DNA from: Hydrogenophaga flava NBRC 102514
GTDB taxonomy: Bacteria; Pseudomonadota; Gammaproteobacteria; Burkholderiales; Burkholderiaceae_C
DNA length: 64,000 bases
Assembly: GCF_001571145.1 (NCBI RefSeq)
Contig: NZ_BCTF01000015.1
Span: 62,001-126,000 of the forward strand
Direction of reading: 5' to 3'
Of the stretch, positions 8,136-18,085 are shown in pieces. Position 1 is the first letter of the stretch. Each line of letters begins with the position of its first letter. The notes beneath the pieces are model-generated. The model worked only from the letters and a program-made list of their open reading frames with translations, did no database searches and was not told the DNA's origin. The translations under genes and the position numbers were made by a program.

Positions 8136-9086
8136 ATGAAGCCCACCGTTGTCAGCGCCGACGTTCTTTTCGAAGACCACCGTGATGCGCTGAAGTGGCA
8201 ATGGGTCGCCGGACTCGGGGCGTCCGAGCGCCGGTTTGACGAGGTTGCGGTGCGCGAAGCCCGTTCGGGCGCCGACCTGGTCGGCTACCTCAACTACATC
8301 CACCCGTACCGTGTCCAGGTGTTCGGGGAGCGGGAGATGGCCTACCTCACCAGCCCCAGCGACGATGACAACCGGCGCCGCATCGCGCGCATCGTGACCC
8401 TGGAGCCGCCTGTGCTGATCGTGGCCGATGCCCAGGCGGTGCCCGATCCGCTGATGGCCATGGCCGAGCGCGCTCAGATCCCGATGTTCGCGACGCCCGA
8501 GCCGGCCGCGTTCGTGATCGATGTGTTGCGTGCCTACCTATCGCGGCACTTCGCCGACCGGTCTTCCATGCACGGCGTGTTCATGGACATCCTGGGCATG
8601 GGTGTCATGATCACCGGCGAGTCGGGCCTGGGCAAGAGCGAGCTGGGGCTGGAGCTCATCTCTCGCGGTCACGGCCTGGTGGCAGACGACGCGGTGGACC
8701 TATACCGCATCAACCAGACCAGCGTGGAGGGCCGCTGTCCCGAGTTGTTGCAGAACCTGCTGGAAGTGCGCGGCATCGGCCTGCTGGACATCAAGGCGAT
8801 CTTTGGCGAAACCGCGGTGCGCCGCAAGATGCGCCTGCAACTCATCGTGCATCTGGTGCGCAAAGAAACCATGGAACGGGACTACGACCGGATGCCGCAC
8901 GAGCCCCTTTATCAGGATGTGCTGGGTGTCCCGGTGAGAAAGGCCGTGATCCAGGTGGTGGCCGGCCGGAACATCGCCGTGCTGGTGGAAGCGGCGGTGC
9001 GCAACACCATCCTGCAGTTCCGCGGCATCGACACCTACCAGGAGTTCGTCTCGCGTCACCGCGCGGCCATGATGCGCAGCGAATGA
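8136..9086 (+). CDS. hprK: HPr kinase/phosphorylase
   Basis: Phosphorylates and dephosphorylates HPr on a serine, linking energy status to the PTS. The 316 residues show His146 in [10 protein letters not shown], the Walker A loop GESGLGKSE (161-169) and the family signature [15 protein letters not shown]. The ATG at 8136 gives the standard N-terminus [15 protein letters not shown]; an upstream in-frame TTG would translate the intergenic repeat. No HPr gene is in the window. Converges on fur with 19 bp between stops. Confidence 0.94.
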   Translation: MKPTVVSADVLFEDHRDALKWQWVAGLGASERRFDEVAVREARSGADLVGYLNYIHPYRVQVFGEREMAYLTSPSDDDNRRRIARIVTLEPPVLIVADAQAVPDPLMAMAERAQIPMFATPEPAAFVIDVLRAYLSRHFADRSSMHGVFMDILGMGVMITGESGLGKSELGLELISRGHGLVADDAVDLYRINQTSVEGRCPELLQNLLEVRGIGLLDIKAIFGETAVRRKMRLQLIVHLVRKETMERDYDRMPHEPLYQDVLGVPVRKAVIQVVAGRNIAVLVEAAVRNTILQFRGIDTYQEFVSRHRAAMMRSE

Positions 9087-9105
9087 ACTAGCGGATCGCG
9101 GCAGG

Positions 9106-9549
9106 TCAGCGCTGATCTGCGGGGGCGGTGCGGTGAGGGCAGTCTGCTTTGCTGCAGGTGGCGTACAGCGAGAGCGCGTGCTCCTGCAGAACGAACCCTC
9201 GGGTCTTCGCAATCATTTGCTGGCGCTTCTCGATTTCCGGGTCGAAGAACTCCTCGACCCGGCCGCAATCGAGGCACACGAGGTGGTCGTGGTGCTGGCC
9301 CTCGTTGAGTTCGTAGACGGCCTTGCCGGACTCGAAGTTGCTGCGCGACAGCAAGCCCGCCTGTTCGAACTGCATCAGCACGCGGTAGACCGTGGCGAGA
9401 CCAATGTCTGAGTGCTCTTCCAGCAGGATGCGGTAGACGTCCTCGGCCGTCATGTGACGGCGCTTGGCGTTTTGAAAGACTTCGAGAATCTTCAGCCGCG
9501 GCAGGGTGGCCTTCAGGCCCGTGCTCTTGAGTTCATCGATGTTGGACAT
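9106..9549 (-). CDS. fur: Ferric uptake regulator Fur
   Basis: Iron-responsive repressor. The 147 residues comprise an N-terminal winged helix ([15 protein letters not shown]... [15 protein letters not shown]) and a C-terminal metal/dimerisation domain with [16 protein letters not shown] and the second Cys pair CSKADCPH. The start MSNIDELK at 9549 matches family N-termini; an in-frame ATG at 9570 would add seven residues. It is divergent from bamE, as in many beta- and gammaproteobacteria. Confidence 0.95.
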   Translation of the reverse strand: MSNIDELKSTGLKATLPRLKILEVFQNAKRRHMTAEDVYRILLEEHSDIGLATVYRVLMQFEQAGLLSRSNFESGKAVYELNEGQHHDHLVCLDCGRVEEFFDPEIEKRQQMIAKTRGFVLQEHALSLYATCSKADCPHRTAPADQR

Positions 9550-9695
9550 GGCGGCAGAAGCGGGTGGCAATTGGGTGGCCGCCGGATCCCGTCTGGACCC
9601 CGGGGCTACAATGGCCGGATCATATCGTCAGCGCGCGGCGGTGGTGCCAATGACCCGGGATTCCCGCGGTCGAGCGCTTTATCTGAGAGTCGCAC

Positions 9696-10289
9696 ATGCG
9701 CCTGTCTATCTTGAATTCCCTGATGCAGCCGCAGGCCCTTGTTCGCGGTGGCGCATGGCCACGTCCTGCGCTGGTACTGGCTGCATGTGTGGCACTCGGA
9801 GCCTGCTCCAGCGTGGGTGAGAAGATGCCTTCTGCGTCCAGCGTGGCGGGTTTCGTGACCCCTTACAAGGTCGATGTTCTCCAGGGCAACGTGGTGACCC
9901 GCGAGCAGGCCCAGGCGCTGCAGCCGGGCATGGCGCGCGACCAGGTGCGTGGCGTGCTGGGTTCTCCACTGCTGGCCAGTGTCTTCCATGCCGACCGCTG
10001 GGACTACGTGTTCACTCTCAAGCGCCAGGGGCAGCCGCCGCAGCAGCGTAGGGTGACCGTGTTCTTCAAGGGCGATGTCATGGACCGCATCGAGTCGGAC
10101 GAGCTGCCCAGCGAAACCGAGTTCGTGTCCTCCCTGGATGCCCGTCGCAAGGCCGAGAAGGTGCCGCCGCTGGAGGCCACCGAAGAGCAGCTCAAGGCCT
10201 TCCAGGGCCGCAATGCGGGGCCTGCGGCTGCACCGGCCGCACCCACCACCGCTTACCCGCCGCTGGAAACCACAGGGGCACCACGATGA
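9696..10289 (+). CDS. bamE: Outer-membrane assembly lipoprotein BamE (OmlA/SmpA)
   Basis: Accessory lipoprotein of the BAM complex that inserts beta-barrel proteins. A long basic N-terminal region leads to the signal peptide and lipobox ALGAC (Cys38). The core carries [27 protein letters not shown] and [14 protein letters not shown], the standard BamE blocks. The C-terminus is an Ala/Pro-rich tail. Its stop overlaps the dapB start by four bases. Confidence 0.92.
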   Translation: MRLSILNSLMQPQALVRGGAWPRPALVLAACVALGACSSVGEKMPSASSVAGFVTPYKVDVLQGNVVTREQAQALQPGMARDQVRGVLGSPLLASVFHADRWDYVFTLKRQGQPPQQRRVTVFFKGDVMDRIESDELPSETEFVSSLDARRKAEKVPPLEATEEQLKAFQGRNAGPAAAPAAPTTAYPPLETTGAPR

Positions 10290-11107
10290 GCCCGGCGACC
10301 GATCATCTGCACCGGGTGTGCATCGCCGGTGCCAGCGGCCGCATGGGTCAGATGCTCGTCGAGGCGGTGCGCGGCAGTGGTGACTGCACGCTGAACGGCG
10401 CGCTGGACGTGGCGACGAGCACCGCCATCGGCCTCGATGCTGGCGCGTTCTCCGGCAAGTCCACCGGGGTGGCGATCACCGCCGACCTCGCTGCCGGACT
10501 GGCGGGCAGCCGGGTGCTGATCGACTTCACCCGTCCCGAGGGCACGATGGCGCACCTCCAGGCCTGCGTGGCGCACAAAGTCAACCTGGTGATCGGCACC
10601 ACCGGCTTCAGCGATGAGCAGAAGGCGCAGATCGCGGAGGCCGCGAAGTCGATCGCCATTGTCATGGCGCCAAACATGAGCGTGGGCGTGAACGTCACGC
10701 TCAAGCTGTTGGAGATGGCGGCCAAAGCCTTGTCGACCGGGTACGACATCGAGATCATCGAAGCCCACCACCGCCACAAGGTCGATGCCCCCAGCGGCAC
10801 CGCCCTGAAGATGGGAGAGGTGATCGCCGACGCGCTGGGCCGCAATCTCAAGGACTGTGCGGTCTATGGCCGAGAGGGGGTGACGGGTGAGCGCGATCCG
10901 TCGACCATCGGTTTTGCCACCGTGCGCGGCGGCGACATCGTGGGCGACCACACCGTGCTGTTCGCCGGCACCGGCGAGCGCATCGAGATTACCCACAAGT
11001 CCAGCAGCCGTGCCACCTACGCCCAGGGCAGCCTGCGCGCGGTGCGGTTCCTGGCTGGCCGGTCATCCGGCCTGTACGACATGTTTGACGTGCTCGGCCT
11101 GCGCTGA
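10286..11107 (+). CDS. dapB: 4-hydroxy-tetrahydrodipicolinate reductase
   Basis: Reduces the DapA product in the diaminopimelate/lysine pathway. The 273 residues carry the nucleotide-binding GASGRMGQ (15-22), the catalytic [15 protein letters not shown] (His161, His162, Lys165), and the C-terminal [15 protein letters not shown] overlap with bamE; exbB begins 27 bp after the stop. This is the canonical enzyme, in contrast to the divergent paralogue at 2552-3223. Confidence 0.96.
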   Translation: MSPATDHLHRVCIAGASGRMGQMLVEAVRGSGDCTLNGALDVATSTAIGLDAGAFSGKSTGVAITADLAAGLAGSRVLIDFTRPEGTMAHLQACVAHKVNLVIGTTGFSDEQKAQIAEAAKSIAIVMAPNMSVGVNVTLKLLEMAAKALSTGYDIEIIEAHHRHKVDAPSGTALKMGEVIADALGRNLKDCAVYGREGVTGERDPSTIGFATVRGGDIVGDHTVLFAGTGERIEITHKSSSRATYAQGSLRAVRFLAGRSSGLYDMFDVLGLR

Positions 11108-11134
11108 GCGAGGCGGGACAAGGGAGAACGATCC

Positions 11135-11800
11135 ATGGGTAGCGTCTGGCAAACCATCTGGCAGGGCGATGCGGTCAGCCGCGGTGTGGCCCTGCTGCTG
11201 TTGGCCATGTCGGTCGCGAGCTGGGTGGTGATCCTCTGGAAGGGCTGGCTGCTGCGCCGGGCTGTGCGCGACGTGCACACCTCGACCGCTGCCTTCTGGC
11301 AAGCCGGGTATCTGGACGAGGCACAGCAGCGCCTCAAGGCCTTTGATCCCCGCCGTCTGGTGCTGCCCCTGCTGGAGGCCGCCCGTACCATCGAACAGGC
11401 CGCCCCGCAGACGCTGGCCGCCGCTGGCGACCGCTCGCAGCAGCTCACGCGCGTGCTGCGCGATGCGCTGCACCGGGTGCTGCACCGTCTGCAGTTCGGT
11501 CAGGTGCTGCTGGCCACAGTGGGCTCCACGGCACCCTTTGTCGGCCTGCTGGGCACGGTGTGGGGCATCTATCACGCGCTTACCGAGATCGGCATCGATG
11601 GCAAGTTCCGCATCGAGCAGGTGTCGGGTCCGGTCGGCGAGGCGCTGGTCATGACGGCGGCCGGCCTGGCCGTGGCGATCCCCGCCGTGCTGGCCTACAA
11701 CGTGCTGGGTCGTCAGATCGCCCGCATCGAGGCGGACCTTGAGGGCTTCGCGCGTGACCTGCGTGAACTGCTGGTGCACCACCAGGAGTGCGCGCAGTGA
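11135..11800 (+). CDS. exbB: MotA/TolQ/ExbB family proton-channel protein
   Basis: Inner-membrane stator subunit that uses proton-motive force to energise outer-membrane processes through TonB- or TolA-type partners. The 221 residues have three membrane segments (about 14-33, a central one in VLLATVGSTAPFVGLLGTVWG, and ALVMTAAGLAVAIPAVLAYNV). A clear GGGAG lies upstream. Coupled to exbD by a GTGA overlap. No tonB or tolA is in the window, so the ExbB-versus-TolQ assignment rests on the partner's similarity. Confidence 0.88.
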   Translation: MGSVWQTIWQGDAVSRGVALLLLAMSVASWVVILWKGWLLRRAVRDVHTSTAAFWQAGYLDEAQQRLKAFDPRRLVLPLLEAARTIEQAAPQTLAAAGDRSQQLTRVLRDALHRVLHRLQFGQVLLATVGSTAPFVGLLGTVWGIYHALTEIGIDGKFRIEQVSGPVGEALVMTAAGLAVAIPAVLAYNVLGRQIARIEADLEGFARDLRELLVHHQECAQ

Positions 11801-12249
11801 GCTTCGGGCGACTGGAAAAACCGGGCGGCAACCAGCCGATCAGCGACATCAACGTCACGCCACTGGTGGACGTGATGCTGGTGCTGCTGGTGATCTTCAT
11901 CATCACCGCGCCGCTGATGTCCAGCCGGCTGGAGCTGGAGCTCCCCAAGGCCGAAGACAAGGCCGCGCAGGTCGAGGAACCCGAGGCCTTCGTGTCGATC
12001 AGCGTCGATGCACAAGGTCAGGTCTTCTGGGACGAGCAGCCGGTGGATGCGGCCGCGCTTCAGCAGCGCTTGGAAGAGATCGCCAAGCGGGACCCCGAAA
12101 CCGAGCTGCAGCTGCGCGCCGACACAGCGGTGCCTTACGGGCGCATGGTGCAGCTGATCGGTATGGCGCAGGCCGTCGGGCTCTCGCGCATCGGTTTTGT
12201 GGCCGATCCTGCTACGGGCGCCCCCACCGCTCCGGTGCCAGGCCGCTGA
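11797..12249 (+). CDS. exbD: Biopolymer transporter ExbD/TolR family
   Basis: Partner of ExbB. The 150 residues have a short cytoplasmic N-terminus with SDINVTPLVDVMLVLLVIF, in which the membrane Asp (VDV) is the proton-carrying residue of the family, then a periplasmic domain. The GTG start at 11797 overlaps the exbB stop; an in-frame ATG at 11788 inside exbB is less likely. The placement between dapB and leuS is common in Comamonadaceae. Confidence 0.88.
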   Translation: MSFGRLEKPGGNQPISDINVTPLVDVMLVLLVIFIITAPLMSSRLELELPKAEDKAAQVEEPEAFVSISVDAQGQVFWDEQPVDAAALQQRLEEIAKRDPETELQLRADTAVPYGRMVQLIGMAQAVGLSRIGFVADPATGAPTAPVPGR

Positions 12250-12324
12250 ACCGCAAGCCCTAAAATCAGGGGCGACGCAGTCCGCTGCCCCTTCCGAACG
12301 CCGGCCCAGCCCGGCCCCAGCCCC

Positions 12325-15000
12325 ATGCAAGACAAATACGCCCACCAGGACGTCGAGCGCGCAGCGCACGCCCACTGGACCGCCACCGACGCCTACCGCG
12401 TCACCGAAGACCAGAGCAAGAAGAAGTTCTACGCCTGCTCCATGCTGCCCTACCCCAGCGGCAAGCTGCACATGGGCCATGTGCGCAACTACACCATCAA
12501 CGACATGCTCACGCGCTACCTGCGCATGAACGGTCACAACGTGCTGATGCCCATGGGCTGGGACGCCTTCGGTCTGCCGGCCGAAAACGCGGCGCTCAAG
12601 AACGGCGTGCCACCGGCGAAGTGGACCTACGAAAACATCGCCTACATGAAGAAGCAGATGCAGGCGATGGGGCTGGCCATCGACTGGTCGCGCGAGGTCG
12701 CCACCTGCTCGCCCGAGTACTACAAGTGGAACCAGTGGCTGTTCCTGAAGATGCTGGACAAGGGCATCGCCTACCGCAAGACCCAGGTCGTCAACTGGGA
12801 CCCGGTGGACCAGACCGTGCTGGCCAACGAGCAGGTGATCGACGGCCGCGGCTGGCGCACCGGCGCGCTGGTGGAAAAACGCGAGATCCCGGGCTACTAC
12901 CTGAACATCACGTCGTATGCCGACGAGCTGCTCAACCATGTGCAGATCGGCAACGACAAGGCCACGCTCAACGGCTGGCCCGACAAGGTCCGCCTGATGC
13001 AGGAGAACTGGATCGGCAAGAGCGAAGGTGTGCGCTTCGCCTTCACGCATGAGATCAAGTCCGCCGACAGCAGCCTGATCGGCGATGGCCGCATGTACGT
13101 GTTCACCACGCGCGCCGACACCATCATGGGTGTGACCTTCTGCGCCGTGGCGCCCGAACACCCTCTGGCCCAGCACGCCGCGGCGACCAACGACAAGCTG
13201 GCCGTCTTCATCGAAGACTGCAAGAAGGGCGGCACCACCGAGGCCGAACTGGCAACACAGGAAAAGCTGGGCATGCCCACCGGCCTGTTCGTCACCCACC
13301 CGCTGACCGGCGAGCAGGTCGAGGTCTGGGTCGGCAACTACGTGCTTATGAGCTATGGCGACGGCGCCGTGATGGGCGTGCCGGCGCATGACGAACGCGA
13401 CTTCGCGTTTGCGCTCAAGTACCAGCTGCCGATCAAACAGGTGGTGGCAGTCGAAGGCGAAACCTTCTCCACCGACGCCTGGGCCGAGTGGTACGGCGAC
13501 AAACAGAAGTGTGTCTGTGTGAATTCGGGCGTGCTCGACGGGCTGAATCAGAAGGCCGCTGTGAACAAGGTCGCCGAGCTGCTGGCCGACAAAGGCCTGG
13601 GCGAGAAGAAGACCACCTTCCGCCTGCGCGACTGGGGCATCAGCCGCCAGCGCTACTGGGGCACGCCGATCCCGATCATCCACTGCGAATCCTGCGGCCC
13701 GGTGCCGGTGCCCGAGAAGGACCTGCCGGTGCGCCTGCCCGAGGATCTGGTGCCGGACGGCAGCGGCAACCCGCTGAACAAGTGCGAAGCCTTCCTGAAG
13801 GTGGACTGCCCCTGCTGCGGCAAGCCCGCGCGGCGTGAGACCGACACCATGGACACCTTCGTGGATTCGTCCTGGTACTTCATGCGCTATTGCGACCCCA
13901 CCAACAGCGAGAAGATGGTCGCGGAAGGCGCCGACTACTGGATGCCGATGGACCAGTACATCGGCGGCATCGAACACGCCATCCTGCACCTGCTATACGC
14001 GCGTTTCTGGACCAAGGTGATGCGCGACCTGGGCCTCGTGAAAGTGGACGAGCCCTTCACCAAGCTGCTGACTCAGGGCATGGTGCTCAACCACATCTAC
14101 TCGCGCCGCACCGAGAAGGGCGGCAAGGAGTATTTCTGGCCGCAGGACGTGGAGCATGTGTTGGACGAAGGTGGCAAGGTCATCGGCGCCAAGCTGATCA
14201 AGGCGGTGGGCGACCTGCCCACGGGCACGGCCATCGACTACGAGGGCGTGGGCACCATGTCCAAGTCCAAGAACAACGGCGTCGACCCGCAGGACCTGAT
14301 CGAGAAGTACGGTGCCGACACCGCGCGCCTGTACACCATGTTCACCGCGCCGCCCGAGGCCACGCTGGAGTGGAACGACGCGGCGGTGGAGGGCAGCTAC
14401 CGCTTCCTGCGCCGGGTCTGGGGCTTCGGCCACAAGCTCGGCGCCATCGATGGCCTGGGGGGGCTGGCGGCCGGCGTGTCGGGCCAGGGCCTGTCCAAGG
14501 CGGCCAAGGCGCTGCGGCTGGAGGTCCACACCGTGCTCAAGCAGGTGGACTACGACTACCAGCGCATGCAGTACAACACCGTGGTCTCGGGCGCGATGAA
14601 GATGCTCAACGCGCTGGAAGACTTCAAGGGCGACGGCGGCGAGGGTGACAACGCCGCGCTGGCAGAGGGCTTTGGCATCCTGCTGCGCGCGCTGTATCCC
14701 GCCACGCCGCACATCGCCCAGACCCTGTGGAGCGAACTGGGCTACGCAGCCGTGTCGGGCGACCTGCTGGACGCGCCCTGGCCCAAGGCCGACGAATCGG
14801 CCCTGCAACGCGACGAGATCGAGCTGGTGCTGCAGGTCAATGGCAAGCTGCGCGGCAGCGTGACCGTGCCGGCCAGCGCCGACAAGGCCGCCATCGAGGC
14901 CGCCGCCCTGGCCAGCGAAGCCTTCCAGAAAGCCGCCAACGGTGCCGCGCCCAAGAAGGTCGTGGTGGTGCCCGGCCGTCTGGTGAACGTGGTGGTATAA
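12325..15000 (+). CDS. leuS: Leucyl-tRNA synthetase
   Basis: Class Ia synthetase charging tRNA-Leu. The 891 residues carry the HIGH-type motif [11 protein letters not shown] (about 47-57), the CP1 editing domain with [20 protein letters not shown] and [13 protein letters not shown], and KMSKS as MSKSKNNG near residue 645. The C-terminal domain ends [21 protein letters not shown] at about 12261-12266 could be a -10 element for its own promoter. lptE starts 18 bp downstream. Confidence 0.97.
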   Translation: MQDKYAHQDVERAAHAHWTATDAYRVTEDQSKKKFYACSMLPYPSGKLHMGHVRNYTINDMLTRYLRMNGHNVLMPMGWDAFGLPAENAALKNGVPPAKWTYENIAYMKKQMQAMGLAIDWSREVATCSPEYYKWNQWLFLKMLDKGIAYRKTQVVNWDPVDQTVLANEQVIDGRGWRTGALVEKREIPGYYLNITSYADELLNHVQIGNDKATLNGWPDKVRLMQENWIGKSEGVRFAFTHEIKSADSSLIGDGRMYVFTTRADTIMGVTFCAVAPEHPLAQHAAATNDKLAVFIEDCKKGGTTEAELATQEKLGMPTGLFVTHPLTGEQVEVWVGNYVLMSYGDGAVMGVPAHDERDFAFALKYQLPIKQVVAVEGETFSTDAWAEWYGDKQKCVCVNSGVLDGLNQKAAVNKVAELLADKGLGEKKTTFRLRDWGISRQRYWGTPIPIIHCESCGPVPVPEKDLPVRLPEDLVPDGSGNPLNKCEAFLKVDCPCCGKPARRETDTMDTFVDSSWYFMRYCDPTNSEKMVAEGADYWMPMDQYIGGIEHAILHLLYARFWTKVMRDLGLVKVDEPFTKLLTQGMVLNHIYSRRTEKGGKEYFWPQDVEHVLDEGGKVIGAKLIKAVGDLPTGTAIDYEGVGTMSKSKNNGVDPQDLIEKYGADTARLYTMFTAPPEATLEWNDAAVEGSYRFLRRVWGFGHKLGAIDGLGGLAAGVSGQGLSKAAKALRLEVHTVLKQVDYDYQRMQYNTVVSGAMKMLNALEDFKGDGGEGDNAALAEGFGILLRALYPATPHIAQTLWSELGYAAVSGDLLDAPWPKADESALQRDEIELVLQVNGKLRGSVTVPASADKAAIEAAALASEAFQKAANGAAPKKVVVVPGRLVNVVV

Positions 15001-15018
15001 AACTTTGATTCCCGTCGC

Positions 15019-15621
15019 ATGTCCTCTTTCAACCGAGCGAGACCCCAAGCCATGGCCCCTGCTGTCCTGAAATCACCGGCCCGACGGGCCGCCCTGTGTG
15101 GTCTGGCGGCGGCCGGTTCGGCAGGCCTTCTGGCAGGTCTGACGGGCTGCGGGTTTGCGCTGCGCCAGGCGCCCAAGTTCGCGTTCGAGTCGGTGCGGGT
15201 GGCGGGCTTCGAAAACACCTCGGTGTCCCGGTCGCTGCAGCTGGCGCTGGTGTCTTCGGGGCTGCGCGTGGTGAACTCGTCCGCGGGCGCCCAGGCGCCG
15301 GCGGACCCTGCGCAGGCCGCGGTGCCGCCGCAGGTGGTGCTCTTCGTCACACTGGACCGCCACGAGCGCGTGGTGTCCGGCCAGACCGACACTGGCCAGG
15401 TGCGGGAACTGACTCTGCGCGCCCGGTTCCGCTTCCGGCTGACGACCCCGACGGGAAAGATCCTGATCGAAGAGACCGAGCTGCTGCTGGAGCGCGACAT
15501 CAGCTTCAGCGAAACGGTGGCCCTGGCCAAGGCCGCGGAAGAGAGCCTCATGTTCCGCGACATGGACGGCGACATCGTGCAGCAGGTGCTGCGCCGGCTG
15601 GCCGCTGTGAAGACCCTCTGA
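15019..15621 (+). CDS. lptE: LPS-assembly lipoprotein LptE
   Basis: Outer-membrane lipoprotein that plugs LptD and helps place lipopolysaccharide on the cell surface. Signal peptide with lipobox LTGC followed by GFALRQAPKFAFESVRV, the hallmark N-terminus of LptE. An alternative ATG at 15052 would give a more usual signal length (lipobox Cys33 instead of 44); neither start has a good ribosome site. Lies between leuS and holA, the conserved context. Confidence 0.9.
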   Translation: MSSFNRARPQAMAPAVLKSPARRAALCGLAAAGSAGLLAGLTGCGFALRQAPKFAFESVRVAGFENTSVSRSLQLALVSSGLRVVNSSAGAQAPADPAQAAVPPQVVLFVTLDRHERVVSGQTDTGQVRELTLRARFRFRLTTPTGKILIEETELLLERDISFSETVALAKAAEESLMFRDMDGDIVQQVLRRLAAVKTL

Positions 15622-15625
15622 TCCC

Positions 15626-16678
15626 ATGCAGCTTGCCGCCCCGCAGCTGGCCGGGCATCTGCAAAAGGCACTGCGCTCCCTCTACACGCTGCACGGTGAT
15701 GAGCCTCTGCTGATCCAGGAGGCGGCGGATGCCATCCGCGCCACCGCGCGCGCCCAGGGCTACACCGAGCGCACCGTGCACACCGTGGCCGGTGCCCACT
15801 ACGACTGGAGCGAGGTGCTCGCCAGCGGCGGTTCGATGAGCCTGTTTGCCGACCGGCAGCTGATCGAGATCCAGATCCCGTCAGGCAAACCGGGCAAGGA
15901 CGGCTCGCAGGTGCTGCAGCAAGTGGCCGAGGCTGCGCGGGACAACGACTCGACCCTCACGCTGGTGCTGCTGCCGCGGCTGGACATGGCCACGCAGAAG
16001 GGTGCCTGGTTTGGTGCTCTGGACAGTTTTGGGGTCACGGTCAAGGTGGACCCGGTCGAGCGGCAGGCGCTGCCCGCCTGGATCGCCCAGCGCCTTCAGG
16101 CCCAGGGGCAGCGGGTGTCGGCCGGAGAGCAAGGGCAGCGCACGCTGCAGTTTTTTGCCGACCGGGTCGAAGGCAACCTGCTGGCGGCGCACCAGGAGAT
16201 CCAGAAGCTGGGTCTGCTGTATCCGGCCGGCGAACTGAGCTTTGAACAGATCGAGAACGTGGTGCTGAACGTGGCCCGTTACACGCCGTTCAAGCTGGCC
16301 GAGGCGGTACTGGGCGGCCAGGTGCTGCGGGTGCAGCGCATGCTCGATGGCCTGCAGGCCGAGGGGGAGGCGGCGGTGCTGGTGCACTTCGCGCTGTCCG
16401 AGGGCATCCGCACGCTGCACCGGGTGCGGGCCGCGATGGACGCCGGCCGGCCGCTGCCCATGGCGCTGCGCGAGAACCGGGTCTGGGGCGTCAAGGAAAA
16501 GCTGATGGAGCGCGCGCTGCCGTTGATCCGGCCCGCACAGCTGGCTCAGTGGCTGCAGGACGCACACACGGTGGACGGCATCGTCAAGGGGCTCAAGCAG
16601 CCCGACTGGCCGGCCGATCCGTGGGACGCCCTGCACCGCATGGCACTGCGTGTGGCCAATGCCTGTGCGCTGAAGTAG
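15626..16678 (+). CDS. holA: DNA polymerase III delta subunit
   Basis: Clamp-loader subunit that opens the beta clamp. The 350 residues begin with the AAA-like fold typical of HolA (LYTLHGDEPLLIQEAADAIR), then GGSMSLFADRQLIEIQIP and the helical FFADRVEGNLLAAHQEIQKL block, and the C-terminal collar domain. Starts 4 bp after lptE stops, so it is probably co-transcribed. Confidence 0.93.
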   Translation: MQLAAPQLAGHLQKALRSLYTLHGDEPLLIQEAADAIRATARAQGYTERTVHTVAGAHYDWSEVLASGGSMSLFADRQLIEIQIPSGKPGKDGSQVLQQVAEAARDNDSTLTLVLLPRLDMATQKGAWFGALDSFGVTVKVDPVERQALPAWIAQRLQAQGQRVSAGEQGQRTLQFFADRVEGNLLAAHQEIQKLGLLYPAGELSFEQIENVVLNVARYTPFKLAEAVLGGQVLRVQRMLDGLQAEGEAAVLVHFALSEGIRTLHRVRAAMDAGRPLPMALRENRVWGVKEKLMERALPLIRPAQLAQWLQDAHTVDGIVKGLKQPDWPADPWDALHRMALRVANACALK

Positions 16679-16689
16679 GCACTCTGCGA

Positions 16690-16712
16690 AAATCGCGTGA
16701 TGAACGCGATTT
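16690..16712 (+). promoter_or_regulatory. Hairpin enclosing the proA start codon
   Basis: AAATCGCGT (16690-16698) pairs perfectly with ACGCGATTT (16704-16712), leaving loop GATGA, which contains the proA ATG (16700-16702). No Shine-Dalgarno is evident upstream. In RNA this would display or constrain the initiation codon; an effect on translation is inference. Confidence 0.45.
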
Positions 16713-17980
16713 CCACCTCCGAACTGATGAACACCCTGGGCAGCCAGGCCAAGGCCGCCTCGGCGCTGATGGCCAAGGCCGGCGCCGCGACCAAGATCAA
16801 GGCGCTGCGCGAGCTGGCCCGCCTGCTGCGTGAGAACGTCGCGCCGCTGCAGGTGGAAAACGCCAAGGACCTGGAGCGCGCCCGTGCCGCCGGTCTGGCC
16901 GAACCCATGGTGGACCGGCTCAAGCTCACGCCCAAGGTGCTGGAGACCTGCGCCGAGGGCTGTGAGCAGCTGGCCGCGATGGCGGACATCATCGGCGAGA
17001 TCTCGGGCATGAAGCAGATGCCCAGCGGCATTCGCGTGGGCCAGATGCGTGTGCCCATCGGCGTGTTCGGCATGATCTACGAGAGCCGTCCGAACGTCAC
17101 CATCGAGGCCGCCAGCCTGTCGATCAAGAGCGGCAATGCCTGCATCCTTCGCGGCGGCTCCGAGGCCATCGATTCCAACCGCGCCCTCGCCGCGCTGGTG
17201 CAGCAGGCTCTGGTCGCCGCCGGTCTGCCGGCCGACGCGGTGCAACTGGTGCCCACGACCGACCGCGCCGCCGTCGGCCAGCTGATTGCCATGCCGCAGT
17301 ACGTGGACGTGATCATCCCGCGCGGTGGCAAGGGCCTGATCGAGCGCATCAGCGCCGAGGCCAAGGTGCCGGTCATCAAGCACCTGGACGGCAACTGCCA
17401 CACCTATGTGGACGACCCCTGCGACATCGCCATGGCGGTCAAGGTGGCCGACAACGCCAAGACGCAGAAGTACAGCCCCTGCAACGCGACCGAGAGCCTG
17501 CTGGTGGCTCGCGGTGTGGCGGCCGACTTCCTGCCGAAAATCGGCGCCGTCTACGCCGCCAAGGGCGTGGAGATGCGCGGCTGCACCGAGGCACTGGCCA
17601 TCCTGGCCGCCGTCCCCGGGGCGAGCACCCGGCCTGCGACCGAACAGGACTGGTGCGAGGAATACCTCGCGCCCGTCGTCAGTGTGAAGATCGTGGACGG
17701 CGTGGACGAGGCCATCGCCCACATCAACCGCTACTCCAGCCACCACACCGACGCCATCCTCACCACCGACCACGTGCACGCCCAGCGTTTTCTGCGTGAG
17801 GTCGATTCCGCCAGCGTCATAGTGAATGCGAGCACCCGCTTCGCAGACGGCTTCGAGTACGGGCTGGGCGCCGAAATCGGCATCAGCACCGACAAGTTCC
17901 ACGCCCGCGGGCCGGTGGGGGTCGAGGGCCTGACCTCGCTGAAGTACGTGGTGCTGGGCGAGGGTGAAATCCGCACCTGA
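16700..17980 (+). CDS. proA: Gamma-glutamyl phosphate reductase
   Basis: NADPH-dependent reduction of gamma-glutamyl phosphate, second step of proline synthesis. The 426 residues are full length; [41 protein letters not shown] and [12 protein letters not shown] (catalytic Cys) are family blocks, with the C-terminal [24 protein letters not shown]. The ATG at 16700 is preferred over a GTG one codon earlier. proB is not in the window. Confidence 0.96.
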   Translation: MNAISTSELMNTLGSQAKAASALMAKAGAATKIKALRELARLLRENVAPLQVENAKDLERARAAGLAEPMVDRLKLTPKVLETCAEGCEQLAAMADIIGEISGMKQMPSGIRVGQMRVPIGVFGMIYESRPNVTIEAASLSIKSGNACILRGGSEAIDSNRALAALVQQALVAAGLPADAVQLVPTTDRAAVGQLIAMPQYVDVIIPRGGKGLIERISAEAKVPVIKHLDGNCHTYVDDPCDIAMAVKVADNAKTQKYSPCNATESLLVARGVAADFLPKIGAVYAAKGVEMRGCTEALAILAAVPGASTRPATEQDWCEEYLAPVVSVKIVDGVDEAIAHINRYSSHHTDAILTTDHVHAQRFLREVDSASVIVNASTRFADGFEYGLGAEIGISTDKFHARGPVGVEGLTSLKYVVLGEGEIRT

Positions 17981-18032
17981 GCGGGGCTTGCAAGCCGGGC
18001 CGCCGCCCCCATTTCCAACCTTTGGCTGTCAT

Positions 18033-18057
18033 GACCGGTCCCTACAATGGGACGGTC
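18033..18057 (+). promoter_or_regulatory. Promoter-like TACAAT framed by a dyad upstream of gshA
   Basis: TACAAT (18043-18048) is flanked by GTCCC/GGGAC (18038-18042 and 18049-18053) and further by GACC/GGTC (18033-18036 and 18054-18057), with one unpaired G. A weak TTGGCT lies at 18022-18027. I read a -10 element inside an operator-like dyad; experimental status unknown. Confidence 0.45.
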
Positions 18058-18085
18058 CTCTTATTCTTCGCGCAAAGGTTGTCCC

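Noticed and set aside
11713-13989. 758-codon minus-strand frame opposite exbD and leuS
   Set aside because: Shadow frame of conserved genes with biased composition.
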